DNA of 64,000 nt from positions 59,344 through 123,343 of the forward strand of contig NZ_QZVS01000087.1 in NCBI RefSeq assembly GCF_003602235.1. The letters are read 5' to 3'. The notes below the pieces were generated by a model. That model was not told the origin of the DNA. It did not search any database and saw nothing but the letters and a program-made list of their open reading frames with translations. Position numbers and translations under genes: made by a program. Positions 18,297 to 27,923 of the stretch are shown one piece after another (the first letter of the stretch is position 1; each line of letters begins with the position of its first letter). This DNA comes from Cryobacterium melibiosiphilum. GTDB lineage: Bacteria > Actinomycetota > Actinomycetes > Actinomycetales > Microbacteriaceae.

Positions 18297-19378
18297 AACG
18301 AGGCCACCGTCTGCTGGGCGGTGCGTTCCCAGGTGAAGCGGGCTGCGTGTTCCCGCCCGCGCGCGGCAAGACCCCGTTGTCGCTCGGGGGAGGCGAGGAG
18401 GGCGCTGATCGCGGCGGCGATGCTCGCCGGGTCTTCGGGGTCAACGAACTCGGCGGCATCCGCGGCGACCTCGTGCAGCACCGGTATGTCGGAGCACAGC
18501 ACGGGGCAGCCGAGCGCCATGGCTTCCAGGGCCGGCAGGCCGAAGCCCTCGAAGAGCGTCGGAAATACGAAGATCGTCGATTCTTCGTACAGCGCGGTGA
18601 GCTCCTCTGCCGTCAACCAGCCGCGCAGGGTCACCCAGCGCGTGAGCCCCAGACGGGCGACCAGGGGAGCGAGCGGGTCGTCGCCGTGGCTGCCGGTGAT
18701 CACCAGGTGTGGGCGATCGGCGGGCGCAATCAGGGCCAGGGCCTCGAGCAAGGCGCTGAAGTTCTTGTGCGGCATGCGGTTGCCCACGGCCAGGAGCTGG
18801 TTGGAGCGCCGGGGGACCGTGGTCGGTGCCGGGCCGGCACCGGGGGCGACGCGAACCTGGCCGGCCAGCGCGGTGACGTCGACACGTCCGACGGGGATGC
18901 GCAGAAACTCGCCGATGTCGTGGCGGGAGGCGGCACTGATGGTGACGATTCGCCGGGCGTGCCGAGCCGCCAGCCGGATGAGGGCGCGCAGAACGACGGA
19001 GTAGGCGCCCGGCACGTACTCCGGGTGCCGGAACGGCAGCAGGTCGTGCACGGTGAGCACGACCGGCACCCGCGACCAGACCGGGCCGAGATTCGCCGGG
19101 CAGTGGATGAGGTCGGCGCCCAGTTTCCTGGCAACCCGCGCGACCTGGGCCAGTTCGCCCCAGGCCCACGCCACCCGGTTGTCCCCGCTGATGCCCGAGT
19201 CGATGACTCGGCCCGGAAACCAGGCGGTGTCGCCGGCGGCGAGCTCAGACGTGACCAGCGCGATGAACGTGGTGTCGGGGTCATCGCTCGGCAGGCGGGA
19301 ATACACCTCGCGAACATACGATTCCATCCCGCCACGCTTGCCGGTGAAGAAGAGGAGGTCGACGAGGATGAGTGTCAC
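18272..19378 (-). CDS. GT4 family glycosyltransferase
   Basis: GT-B retaining glycosyltransferase, 368 residues. The N terminus has FFTGKRGGMESYVREVYSRL (the G-G-M-E loop), then LTVHDLLPFRHPEY; the donor domain shows LLAVGNRMPHKNF, LVITGSHGDDP and the E-x7-E motif in FEGFGLPALEAMALGCPV. These stretches resemble mannosyltransferases of the WbdB/MtfB type. GTG start. It stands alone on the minus strand, between a convergent GT4 and a divergent GT2 gene. Confidence 0.86.
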   Translation of the reverse strand: MTLILVDLLFFTGKRGGMESYVREVYSRLPSDDPDTTFIALVTSELAAGDTAWFPGRVIDSGISGDNRVAWAWGELAQVARVARKLGADLIHCPANLGPVWSRVPVVLTVHDLLPFRHPEYVPGAYSVVLRALIRLAARHARRIVTISAASRHDIGEFLRIPVGRVDVTALAGQVRVAPGAGPAPTTVPRRSNQLLAVGNRMPHKNFSALLEALALIAPADRPHLVITGSHGDDPLAPLVARLGLTRWVTLRGWLTAEELTALYEESTIFVFPTLFEGFGLPALEAMALGCPVLCSDIPVLHEVAADAAEFVDPEDPASIAAAISALLASPERQRGLAARGREHAARFTWERTAQQTVASFQRALADR

Positions 19379-19516
19379 CGCCCCAGACTACGTGCAGACC
19401 CGCCCCGGGCCATCCGCTCCCTCCGGTGTTCGCGCCGGTGTTCGCGGGGAATGGAGGCGGAATAGAAAATGTACGATGGGGAGGCACGGCGAACCCGGAT
19501 AGGACCCACCACACGT

Positions 19517-20689
19517 ATGCCCAACACCACAGCGATCGTTGAACTCACGATTCTCATGCCGTGTCTGAACGAAGCCGAAACGCTCGCGGTCTGCATCGAG
19601 AAGGCGCTCGGCTACTTCGAGCGCAGCGGGGTCGTGGGCGAGGTTCTCATCGCCGACAACGGCAGCACCGACGGGTCGCAGCAGATCGCCGAGTCGCTCG
19701 GCGCGCGGGTCGTCGACATCGACGAAAAGGGCTACGGCAGCGCGCTCAACGGCGGCATCGAGCACGCCCTCGGCACCTACGTCATCATGGGCGACGCCGA
19801 CGACAGCTACGACTTCAGCGACCTCGACGGCTTCGTTGAACGGCTGCGCGCCGGCGACGAACTGGTCATGGGCAACCGATTCCGCGGCGGCATCGAGCCC
19901 GGCGCCATGCCCCCGCTGCACAAATACCTCGGCAACCCGGTGCTGTCCTGGATCGGGCGGATGCTCTTTCGCTCACCGATCAAGGACTTCCACTGCGGCC
20001 TGCGCGGCTTCAATCGCCAGTCGATCCTCGACCTGCACCTGCAGACCACCGGCATGGAATTCGCCAGCGAGATGGTCGTGAAATCGACCCTCGGCGGCTC
20101 CCGCGTCAGCGAGGTCCCGACCACCCTGAGCAAGGATGGCCGCAGCCGTCCGCCGCACCTGCGCAGCTGGCACGACGGATGGCGCCACCTGCGTTTTCTC
20201 ATGATCTTCAGCCCGCGCTGGCTTTTTCTGATCCCCGGCACCGCGGCGTTTGCCATCGGCATTGCCGGCGTAGTGCTGTTGGGGTTCGGCCCGCTGGTGA
20301 TCGGCCGCATCGGCTTCACCTATTCGAGCCAGCTCTACCTCGCCGCGCTGGCCGTGGTCGGCTACCAATCCGTGCTGTTTGCCATCCTCACCAAGATTTA
20401 TGCCCAACACGAGGGATTCCGAATCCCCCGCAGTCGCAGCTTTGAGCGCCTGGAGAAGCGGATCAGCTTGGAAAGCAGCGCCCTCGTCGGGCTGGGCTTA
20501 TTTCTGCTGGGACTCGCGATCGCGGTCGTGCAGCTGGTCGGCTGGGCAACCCAGGGGTTCGGCGCACTCGATGTGGAAGGCACCCTGCGGGTGGCCATTC
20601 CCGCCGCCCTGCTGATGATGCTCGGATCCCAGACCATCATGGGGGGACTTTTCCTCGGCGTGCTGTCGGTCGGTACGAAGCGACGCTGA
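19517..20689 (+). CDS. GT2 glycosyltransferase with C-terminal membrane domain (DPM synthase/GtrB-like)
   Basis: Probably forms a polyprenyl-phosphate sugar. VELTILMPCLNEAET, VLIADNGSTDGSQQIA, the acidic IMGDADDSYDF and GNRFRGGIEPGAMP mark the GT2 domain (residues 1-230); four hydrophobic helices follow, anchoring it in the membrane. I chose the ATG at 19517, which has GGATAGGA about ten bases upstream; an in-frame ATG at 19469 would add sixteen residues but lies in what looks like promoter sequence (TAGAAAAT). Very similar proteins are widespread in Actinobacteria. Followed four bases later by another GT2 gene. Confidence 0.82.
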   Translation: MPNTTAIVELTILMPCLNEAETLAVCIEKALGYFERSGVVGEVLIADNGSTDGSQQIAESLGARVVDIDEKGYGSALNGGIEHALGTYVIMGDADDSYDFSDLDGFVERLRAGDELVMGNRFRGGIEPGAMPPLHKYLGNPVLSWIGRMLFRSPIKDFHCGLRGFNRQSILDLHLQTTGMEFASEMVVKSTLGGSRVSEVPTTLSKDGRSRPPHLRSWHDGWRHLRFLMIFSPRWLFLIPGTAAFAIGIAGVVLLGFGPLVIGRIGFTYSSQLYLAALAVVGYQSVLFAILTKIYAQHEGFRIPRSRSFERLEKRISLESSALVGLGLFLLGLAIAVVQLVGWATQGFGALDVEGTLRVAIPAALLMMLGSQTIMGGLFLGVLSVGTKRR

Positions 20690-20693
20690 CCCC

Positions 20694-21698
20694 GTGACCG
20701 GTTCACAATCCGTAGCGCTGTCGGTGGCGCTGTGCACCCACAACGGTGCCCGGTACCTCGAGGAGCAGCTGCTCAGCATCCTGAACCAGTCGGTACCACC
20801 GCAGCAGATCGTGGTCTCCGACGACGCCTCGACCGACGACACGCTCGCCGTACTCAATCGCGCCATGGCCGCCTGGCAGCAGGCGCATTCCGACGTCGTC
20901 GTGGAATTGCTGGTGCTGTGCAACGAACGCGCGCTCGGGGTGACGGCCAATTTCGAGCAGGCCCTCGCCGCCTGCACCGGTGTCCTGATCGCCCTGAGCG
21001 ATCAGGACGACGTCTGGCTGCCGGGCCGGCTCGAGCGGATGCTGGCCGAGTTCGCCCGGCGACCGACCCTGCAGCTCGTGAACGCCGATGCCCGGCTCGT
21101 CGATGCCGAGGGCGCACCGCTCGGGCTGACCCTGCTCGACACCCTTGGAATCTCGGCCGCCGACCGGGCCGCCGTGCACTCCGGCCGGGCCATCGACGCT
21201 CTGCTGCGCCGCAACATCGTCACCGGCGCCACCCTGATGGTGAGCCGCGTCCTCGTGGAGGCGGCGCGGCCGTTTCCCGCCGCGTGGGTGCACGACGAGT
21301 GGCTCGCGATCGTCGCCGCGCTGACCGGGCCGATGGACCTGCTCGAGGAACCGCTCACCGATTACCGGCAGCACGGCGCGAACCAGATCGGCGTCACGAC
21401 CCTCGACGCCTCCGGCAAGATCGGGCGGCTGCGGGCGCCGCGCACGGCCCGCAACGCCCGGCTGCTGGCGCGGGCTGCGGTGCTCGAGGAACGCGCAGGG
21501 CTTCTCACGCCGACGCCGTCGGCCGAGACCCTGCGCCTGATCGCGGCCAAGCTCGAGCACGAGCGGATGCGCAGCACGCTGCCGGCCGCGCGTGTCTCGC
21601 GGCTACTGCCCGTTGTACGGTCTGCACTGCTCGGGCGGTACGCGCGCTTCGGGCTCGGCGCCCAGGACGTGCTGCGCGACCTCGTGCAGCCGGTCTAG
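20694..21698 (+). CDS. GT2 family glycosyltransferase
   Basis: 334 residues with LSVALCTHNGARYLEEQL, IVVSDDASTDDTLAVL and the metal motif ALSDQDDVWLPGRL, typical of rhamnosyl- or galactosyltransferase-like GT2 enzymes, and the later catalytic region around PAAWVHDEWLAIVAAL. No membrane helix. GTG start four bases after the preceding GT2 gene, so they are cotranscribed; the 3' end overlaps the convergent flippase-like gene by 4 bp. Confidence 0.83.
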   Translation: MTGSQSVALSVALCTHNGARYLEEQLLSILNQSVPPQQIVVSDDASTDDTLAVLNRAMAAWQQAHSDVVVELLVLCNERALGVTANFEQALAACTGVLIALSDQDDVWLPGRLERMLAEFARRPTLQLVNADARLVDAEGAPLGLTLLDTLGISAADRAAVHSGRAIDALLRRNIVTGATLMVSRVLVEAARPFPAAWVHDEWLAIVAALTGPMDLLEEPLTDYRQHGANQIGVTTLDASGKIGRLRAPRTARNARLLARAAVLEERAGLLTPTPSAETLRLIAAKLEHERMRSTLPAARVSRLLPVVRSALLGRYARFGLGAQDVLRDLVQPV

Positions 21699-22843
21699 AT
21701 GTTGGTTGTCGTCTCGGCTCGCACGACCCGGCGCCGCGCGACCTCGTAGACGACACCGGACAGCAGTTCCGCGATGAGCAATGCGGCGAAGATGGCCACG
21801 ATGTTGAGGGTGAGCAGGCCCAGGCAAGCCAGGGCGAGGGCTATGACGGATGCGCCGGCTCGGAGGAGCGTGACCAACCGGGCCCGGCCCATCCGTCGCA
21901 GGGCGGTGAACGGCAGCGTCGGAGCCAGGGAGGCAGCGCGCCAGGCGCACGCCACGAGCAGCGGCACCACGGTCGCCGCGACGGTCCAAGCTGAGCCGAA
22001 GAGCAGCGAAAAGAATCCGGCGAACTCGAACACGAAGAGCGCGCCGGTCGCCACGATCAGCGCCGCGACCGAAACAACGATGTCGAGCCGCGAGTGCTCT
22101 TTGAGCAGGCGCAGACGCAGAAAGTTCAGAGGGATGGCGAGCAGCCCGGTGACGGTGGAGATCGCCGTGAAGAGCACCGCGCCGGCCGGGCCGAGCACCG
22201 TCAGGATCAGGGTGTTGATCAGCGGAAAGACAATTCCGGTGATGCCGACGTCCGCGACGACCCAGGCCCGGGCCGAGGGTTCCGGGGCACTTGCGCGGTG
22301 GGCCACGCGAAGCGACCGCATACTCGTGGCCACGAAGATTCCGGCCACGAGGGGCACCAGCGCCCAGGAGGCGTCGGCGAAACCGGCGAGCACGCCGCCC
22401 AGGGCTCCGCACGCGACGGCGACGGACGCCCAGATCTCGCGTGTGTCGAGACGCTCGGCGATCGAGACCCCGCGACCGACCTCGAGGGAGGCGAGCAGGA
22501 TCGGCAAGCCGAGGCACAGGACGAGCGCGCTCGTGTGGTTCAGGGCGACGAGCAGCGCGGCCAGCAGGGAGAGCGCCGCCAACCAGCGGGGAAACGTGAC
22601 CCGGCGTGCGGTGCTGGTCGAGCTGAGGCGTGACTCCACGATGGCGGCGAAGGCCAGCTGGCCGGCAAAGGTGCCGATCATGATCGCGACGGCGATTACC
22701 CCGCTTTCGGCGAGGGTGAACACGTTCGCCGAGATCGACAGGGTGGCGGCGGGCACGACGGCGAGGGACACGCCGCCGACCAGCGAAACGGCGGAGACGG
22801 CCGCGCTGGCCAGATGCGCGCGGGAGGGACGGGTGAGTGCCAT
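21695..22843 (-). CDS. Flippase-like polytopic membrane protein
   Basis: 382 residues with ten to twelve hydrophobic helices, a short basic N terminus and very few polar loops. The architecture and glycan-cluster position fit a lipid-linked oligosaccharide flippase of the MOP superfamily, the second such gene in the window. No diagnostic motif was seen, so function is inference; it is somewhat shorter than usual flippases (about 420-500 residues). ATG start. Sixteen bases downstream of the GT2 gene on the same strand. Confidence 0.62.
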   Translation of the reverse strand: MALTRPSRAHLASAAVSAVSLVGGVSLAVVPAATLSISANVFTLAESGVIAVAIMIGTFAGQLAFAAIVESRLSSTSTARRVTFPRWLAALSLLAALLVALNHTSALVLCLGLPILLASLEVGRGVSIAERLDTREIWASVAVACGALGGVLAGFADASWALVPLVAGIFVATSMRSLRVAHRASAPEPSARAWVVADVGITGIVFPLINTLILTVLGPAGAVLFTAISTVTGLLAIPLNFLRLRLLKEHSRLDIVVSVAALIVATGALFVFEFAGFFSLLFGSAWTVAATVVPLLVACAWRAASLAPTLPFTALRRMGRARLVTLLRAGASVIALALACLGLLTLNIVAIFAALLIAELLSGVVYEVARRRVVRAETTTNI

Positions 22844-22858
22844 GGCGGGTCGGGAGTC

Positions 22859-23863
22859 CTAGCGCGCCGCGTAGTCGCCGACGCGCATGCGGAGCGAGGT
22901 GACGAAGCCGATAGTGGCGTCGAGGCCGGGCACGGTGGCCGGCCGGACCTCGGCGTGACGGCCGGCCCGCCAGCCGGCGAGTCGGCCCCGGGTGGACGCG
23001 AGGTCGCGGGAGAGCAGTAGGTCGCCGACACAGACGATCAGTTCGGTGGCCAGCGCACGCGGCCCGGTGCGCGTTGTCAACACGCCGTAGGCGCGCAGCA
23101 GGTAACCGCGACCGAAACCGGCGCGCTCGCGCTGCTTGGCCGATCCTCGGCCGGAGGTTGCGCCGCCGAGGTGCACCCCGCGTGAGGCGAGCACGGCGGT
23201 CGTCGCCCAGCCGGCCGCGCTCAGGCGCAGGGCAAGGTCGAGTTCTTCGCCGTACATGAAGATGCCCTCGTCGAGCAGTCCCACCTCGGTGAGGGCGGTG
23301 CGGCGGAAGGCGGCGACGGCGCCGTACGGGCCGAGCAGGGCCGGGGCATCCGCTGACAGCTGTGATTCGGCGGCGCCGTGGAAGCGCAGGAAACCGGCCA
23401 GGGTCGGGTCGGCGCAGAGGCCGACGGCGTCGATGGTTCCGTTGGGCTGAAACAGCAGCGGGGCGGCGCTGCCCAGCTTCGGGTTGGCGGTGAAGGCCTC
23501 TGCGAGCCGTTCGAGCATGTCGGGGTCGGCCTGCACATCGTTGTTGACGAGCATGACGAGGTCGCCGGTGCCGGCCTGGATTCCGCTGTTGCAGGCGGCG
23601 GCGAAACCACGATTGGTTTTGTGTTCGACCAGGGTGACGTGGGGGTACTCGGCGCGGAGTCGTTCCGCCGTGTCGTCGGGCCCGGCGTCGTCGACGATGA
23701 TGAGGGTGTGGGCGATGCCCTGCCGCTGCAGGTGCTCGATGCAGTCCCGGGTCATGGCCCAATTGCCGTACACCGGCACCACAACATCGATGGAGAGAGC
23801 GACAGGCCGCCTGGGTTCGGGTTCGTTCACGTCGCGTTCGTTCACTTCGGGTTGATCGGCCAC
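22859..23863 (-). CDS. GT2 family glycosyltransferase
   Basis: 334 residues: SIDVVVPVYGNWAMTRDCI, LIIVDDAGPDDTAERL, NRGFAAACNSGIQAGTGD and the metal motif MLVNNDVQ, then MYGEELDLALRLSAAGW, the catalytic-region motif of rhamnosyltransferase-type (WbbL-like) GT2 enzymes. No membrane helices. GTG start at 23863 with GGGAGG nine bases upstream; first gene of a two-gene leftward operon with the flippase-like protein. Confidence 0.84.
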   Translation of the reverse strand: MADQPEVNERDVNEPEPRRPVALSIDVVVPVYGNWAMTRDCIEHLQRQGIAHTLIIVDDAGPDDTAERLRAEYPHVTLVEHKTNRGFAAACNSGIQAGTGDLVMLVNNDVQADPDMLERLAEAFTANPKLGSAAPLLFQPNGTIDAVGLCADPTLAGFLRFHGAAESQLSADAPALLGPYGAVAAFRRTALTEVGLLDEGIFMYGEELDLALRLSAAGWATTAVLASRGVHLGGATSGRGSAKQRERAGFGRGYLLRAYGVLTTRTGPRALATELIVCVGDLLLSRDLASTRGRLAGWRAGRHAEVRPATVPGLDATIGFVTSLRMRVGDYAAR

Positions 23864-24162
23864 GGGTTCATGCCTCCCTCATGGCCAACACGGACGTGCC
23901 ACGAGTGTTCGAAGTTCTTGCCAACGGCACATGTTGCCGGGCGCCGGAGGACTGGCCTCCCCTCCAGTATCCCAGAGTCCCGCCGAACGAGCGCCTCGTT
24001 CGCACGTGCCTCGAGCTGCAGCCGGCGCACCCTGCTCTGGGGGCTCCGTCTCAGTAGACCGCCGGCCGCCCGGATGGATAGGGTGAAGCCGCTGATCAGG
24101 GGCTGAGCCGGTGCACGAGCCGGGGCGCATCCGGTGGCCGGCGACGACCCGGGGAGCGCCCA
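23864..24162. other. Divergent intergenic region without a recognisable gene
   Basis: 299 bp between the leftward GT2 and the rightward lipoprotein gene. It must hold promoters for both. I see a possible GGATAGGGT -10-like stretch near 24074 for the lipoprotein but no convincing -35, no hairpin and no coding potential. Confidence 0.4.
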
Positions 24163-25254
24163 ATGACGACCACTGCTGTCACCAGACGAGACCGTGCGCG
24201 GCGAATCACCATCGCGGGCGCCTGCATGGTCGCGGAGCTCATGTTGGCGGGGTGCGCATCCGCCGCCCCGGCCGTGAAGCCCGTACCGAATACCACCGCG
24301 GCTGTGCCCCCGGAGACGACCCTGACCGCCCCGGCCCAGGTGTTCGGGGGCGATTGCGCAGCCGCCCTGTCGAGCGCCGACGTCAGTGCGGCGCTCGGGG
24401 AGGCGGCCGAGTATCATCAGGCTCCGGACTCGGTGCACTACGAGTTTTCCATCGACCAGGTCGGGGGCGTTCCCTGCGGCTGGGACTCCATCGAGCCTGA
24501 CGGCACCGCCGAACTCGTGACCGTGCTGCTGCCGGCCGATCTGCTCCCAGCGGATGCCGACCTCGCGCCGACCTGCGACGACTCCGAAGCGGGCACACCA
24601 GAGTCGCCCGGGTACGGATCGTGCCGGTTCGACCTCGTGAGCTCGGGATTCTGGTTGAGCGGCATCGTTCAAACCGGTGCGGCATCGTCGAACGACGACT
24701 CCCGCGCGGCAATCACTGCGCTCGGCGTGAGCTTTGCGGCCCGTACGGCCTCGGCAGCCGTGTTCACGCCGACTCCGGCCGTGGCCGGCAGGTGGCCGTC
24801 GGCCGACCAGGCGGACTGCGACGCGCTGACCCGCAGCGAACCGGTGGCCGCCATACTGGCGGGCAGCAGCATCGAGGGAATCCCGGGCGCGCCCGGCGGC
24901 ACCGGCCGCGGTGTCTTCGCGGGCCTGTTTCGGGCCGCCGAGGTGGCCGAGGCGGCCGCCTGCTTCTGGACCGGGGAGACCGCCGACGGCGAGTTCGTGG
25001 ACTTCGGCGCCTACTCCCTGCCGGGCGGGGCCTGGGTGCAGACCGTGCTCGAGCAGATTCCCGATGCGGAATATGTAGCCTACGACGGCCTCGACAGCGT
25101 GCTCATCGTGCCCACCGACTACGGCACGACACTTCATGTGTTCGACGGCACTAATTGGCTCGCGGTGCACCCGGCGGAGGAGTCCGACGCCTCGCTCGAG
25201 ACGCTCGGACCGCTGATGGTCGCGTTCGTCGCGGAACTGAACGCCGCCCGCTGA
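24163..25254 (+). CDS. Putative lipoprotein with two related halves
   Basis: Not recognised as a named family. The twin-arginine-containing, hydrophobic N terminus ends in LMLAGC, a lipobox with Cys31, so it is probably lipid-anchored outside the membrane. After a Pro/Thr linker, two halves each begin with an Asp-Cys followed by a Leu/Val helix (GGDCAAALSSADVSAALGE and QADCDALTRSEPVAAILAG) and contain a later Cys-Gly/Phe-Trp (PCGWDS, ACFWTG), suggesting a duplicated disulphide-stabilised domain. ATG start with GGGGAGC upstream. A free-standing gene among glycan genes; role unknown. Confidence 0.7.
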   Translation: MTTTAVTRRDRARRITIAGACMVAELMLAGCASAAPAVKPVPNTTAAVPPETTLTAPAQVFGGDCAAALSSADVSAALGEAAEYHQAPDSVHYEFSIDQVGGVPCGWDSIEPDGTAELVTVLLPADLLPADADLAPTCDDSEAGTPESPGYGSCRFDLVSSGFWLSGIVQTGAASSNDDSRAAITALGVSFAARTASAAVFTPTPAVAGRWPSADQADCDALTRSEPVAAILAGSSIEGIPGAPGGTGRGVFAGLFRAAEVAEAAACFWTGETADGEFVDFGAYSLPGGAWVQTVLEQIPDAEYVAYDGLDSVLIVPTDYGTTLHVFDGTNWLAVHPAEESDASLETLGPLMVAFVAELNAAR

Positions 25255-25295
25255 CCTCGCCCAGCCCACGGTATCCGCTTCGAAAAGCGGTCGGG

Positions 25296-26585
25296 TCAGA
25301 CCTTGTCGGGTTTGCGGGCGAGGGCGCTGCGCCAGCTCAGGCCCTGCGCGGCGCGCACGGAGCAGACCAGCAGCAGAAACCAGCCGTATTCGACGAGCGC
25401 GGTGCTCTCGGCCAACGATGTGACGATCAGCACGACGAGCACGAGCGCCGGCCAGACGTAGACGAGCGAGCGCTTGTTCGACGCGAGGATCCAGGAGCGC
25501 ACGAACGCGAGCCCGACGAGCGCGACGAAGGCGAGGGCGCCGACCAGCCCGACCTGGAAGTACACGTCGAGGTAGGCGTTCAGACCCGAGGAGTAGTCGC
25601 GGCCGGTGGTGAACTCGAGCCAGCCGTAGGGGGTGGAGCTTGGCCACACACCGGCCCAGCCCCAGCCTTCGAGTGGATGCAGCGGCATCAGCCGCACCAT
25701 CTCGTCCCAGAGCGAGAGGCGCACGTTGAGTTCCGCGCCGGCGTTCAGCAGGCCGAAGACCTGCTCGCGGGTCGCCCAGAGCGTCACGACGGTGACGAGG
25801 GTCGCTGCGGCCAGGCCGAGCTGCAGCATCCATCGGTTGGCGGCCGGGGCGCGGCGCAGCGCGTAGAGGGCCACCGCGGCCACGGCGATGCAGAGCGCAA
25901 CGATGAGGATCACGGGGGAGCGGGTGAGCACGAGGCAGATGCCGGCCAGCCAGACCGAGCCGATGCCGAGCGCGCGCGGCACGGAACGGGACTTCCACTC
26001 GACGATGAAGGTGATGACCGCGATCAGGGCGATCAGCCCGAGGGCGTTACGGGTGCCGAAGACGCCCTGGATCGGCCCGAGGTAGGCGATATTGCCCTGA
26101 ATGCCGAGAAAGACGATGGGCAGGTCGATCAGCAGCGACAGCACTTCGAGGGCGATGGATGCCCCGAGCAGCACCCGCAGTACGTCACCGATCGCGCGCA
26201 CGATCTGGATCGAATCCCGCACGAGGGCGACGTAGATCGCGAGGAACCCGAACGTCACCTGATAGCTCACGCCGCGCAGGGTGGCGAGGGTGTACTCGCT
26301 CCAGACCAGCGAGAGCACACACCAGCCGACGAAGACGAGGATCGAGATCGGCAGCACCCCGTGCCACTCGAGGGTGTCCCGCCGCGCCCAGAGCGACAGG
26401 GCCGCGAAGCCGAGCAGGCCGATGAGCATGCCGATCAGGCCGGGCCAGCCCATGGTGCTGCGCAGCGCGTGGGTCGAAAAAGTGACACCGATGATGACCA
26501 GGGTCAGCGAGGCCGTGAACCGGGGCGCGCCGAAAAACCGGGTCAGCGCTTCGGTCAGGGCGGCTGGGTTGGAAGGGGTGCTCAT
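25296..26585 (-). CDS. O-antigen ligase/polymerase family membrane protein (Wzy/WaaL type)
   Basis: 429 residues and about eleven membrane helices, with the large extracytoplasmic loop before the last helices that defines the Wzy_C family (containing HPLEGWGWAGVWPSS and FTTGRDYSSGLNAYLDVYFQVG). Members polymerise lipid-linked repeat units or transfer glycan to an acceptor outside the membrane. Twenty-four bases downstream of a paralogous gene with the same final-loop plan (WGWVSYWNPF...NAWLDVWLQLG), so the pair arose by duplication or by joint recruitment. Specificity unknown. Confidence 0.83.
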   Translation of the reverse strand: MSTPSNPAALTEALTRFFGAPRFTASLTLVIIGVTFSTHALRSTMGWPGLIGMLIGLLGFAALSLWARRDTLEWHGVLPISILVFVGWCVLSLVWSEYTLATLRGVSYQVTFGFLAIYVALVRDSIQIVRAIGDVLRVLLGASIALEVLSLLIDLPIVFLGIQGNIAYLGPIQGVFGTRNALGLIALIAVITFIVEWKSRSVPRALGIGSVWLAGICLVLTRSPVILIVALCIAVAAVALYALRRAPAANRWMLQLGLAAATLVTVVTLWATREQVFGLLNAGAELNVRLSLWDEMVRLMPLHPLEGWGWAGVWPSSTPYGWLEFTTGRDYSSGLNAYLDVYFQVGLVGALAFVALVGLAFVRSWILASNKRSLVYVWPALVLVVLIVTSLAESTALVEYGWFLLLVCSVRAAQGLSWRSALARKPDKV

Positions 26586-26609
26586 GGAACTACCAAACTA
26601 CCAAGCCGG

Positions 26610-27923
26610 TCAGGGCATTCTGCTCGGAGAACCCTGGTGTCGCTTGGTCATCACGGCCAGCACGATCAGCAGCACCCAGCCGTACTCGACCAGCAGGCGG
26701 CTCTCGGCCATGCTCTGCGCGAGCAGCGCGGCGAGCAGCAACAGCGGCAGCAGAGCGGATGCCGCATACGGCGTCGTGTCCGCAATGCCCAGCCGCGGGC
26801 GGTCGACCGCGAGAAACCAGGCGCGCCACAGGGTCGAGAGGGCGAGCAGCGCGAGGATGACCACGCCCACGATGCCGAGCTGCAGCCACACGTCGAGCCA
26901 GGCGTTGTGTGCCTGCAGGTAGACCACGCCCTTGCGTTCGGCCAGCCCGGCGAAGGGTTCGACGAACGGGTTCCAGTAGCTGACCCAGCCCCAGCCGAAG
27001 ATCGGCCGTTCGCTCGCGAGGTCGGTCACGCTGTTCCAAATGTCGAAGCGGCCGGTGAGGTCTTCGCTCTTGCCGAGCAGGCCGAGCAGCTGTGAGCTGA
27101 AGACGAGGAGCCCGGTGCCGGCGAGCACGATCGCGGCCGCGGCCGTGGCGTAGATGGGGCGGCGGTGCTGCGGATGCGCGTGCCGGGTCCACAGCGCGAA
27201 GGCCAGCACCACAACGACGAACGCCGTGGACAGGGTGACCGTGGCCGAACGGGTGAGCACGAGCATCCCGATCGCGAAGACCAGCCAGGCCACGGCCCAG
27301 CCGCGCTTGACGGTCTTGGCGGCGAGCTGCACACCGAACACGATCACCGCGAGCAGGGCCACGAAGCCGAGCAGGTTGCGGCTGGCGACGATGCCCTCGA
27401 TCGGGCCGCCGTCGAAGAGCAGGGCGCGGGACCAGTAGAAGGCCTGCGGGATCTTCTCGTCGCCGTAGTCGGAGTAGTCGACGAAGAACGGCAGGATCGG
27501 GCCGCGGATGACGGCGGCCACGAAGAGCTCGAAGAGGATCGAGAGGCCGAGCACCCAGCGCAGCGCCGCCGCGAGGGTGCGCAGCAGCTCGGCCCAGGTG
27601 AGGGTAAGGGCGAGGAACACGGCGGCGAGGGTGGTGATCCACTGCAGGGTCACGCCGAGCGCGGCGGCGGCGGGGTAGAACGACCAGGCGATCGACAGGG
27701 TCGCCAGGGCCATGAAGGCCACGAGGGTTTTCGGGAAGCGCCGCCAGTTGAGGGCGGACTTCTGGGTGACGAGCAGGGTGATGCTGCCGGCGACGACGAG
27801 GGCGGCGATCAGGCCGAAACCCCACCAGCCGCCGAGGCTGCGCCAGAATTGCCCGGCGAGAACGCTGAAGAGCACGAACGTCGAAAACATGCGGACGACG
27901 AAGCGACTCTGGACGGCGGGCAT
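26610..27923 (-). CDS. O-antigen ligase/polymerase family membrane protein (Wzy/WaaL type)
   Basis: 437 residues with about eleven membrane helices and the Wzy_C loop containing PIFGWGWVSYWNPFVEPF and HNAWLDVWLQLGIVG, where the conserved His/Asp-like positions lie. I chose the ATG at 27923, which has TAGGA five bases upstream; a start twenty codons earlier would add a basic, helix-free stretch. First gene of the tandem ligase pair; its upstream region carries the first repeat array. In an organism without lipopolysaccharide it probably polymerises or attaches a wall-linked glycan. Confidence 0.83.
   Translation of the reverse strand: MPAVQSRFVVRMFSTFVLFSVLAGQFWRSLGGWWGFGLIAALVVAGSITLLVTQKSALNWRRFPKTLVAFMALATLSIAWSFYPAAAALGVTLQWITTLAAVFLALTLTWAELLRTLAAALRWVLGLSILFELFVAAVIRGPILPFFVDYSDYGDEKIPQAFYWSRALLFDGGPIEGIVASRNLLGFVALLAVIVFGVQLAAKTVKRGWAVAWLVFAIGMLVLTRSATVTLSTAFVVVVLAFALWTRHAHPQHRRPIYATAAAAIVLAGTGLLVFSSQLLGLLGKSEDLTGRFDIWNSVTDLASERPIFGWGWVSYWNPFVEPFAGLAERKGVVYLQAHNAWLDVWLQLGIVGVVILALLALSTLWRAWFLAVDRPRLGIADTTPYAASALLPLLLLAALLAQSMAESRLLVEYGWVLLIVLAVMTKRHQGSPSRMP

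Noticed and set aside
21603..25998. Long minus-strand open frames of about 720 codons
   Set aside because: These run in other frames through real GT2, flippase, lipoprotein and ligase genes, with Arg/Ala/Pro-rich translations and no motifs.
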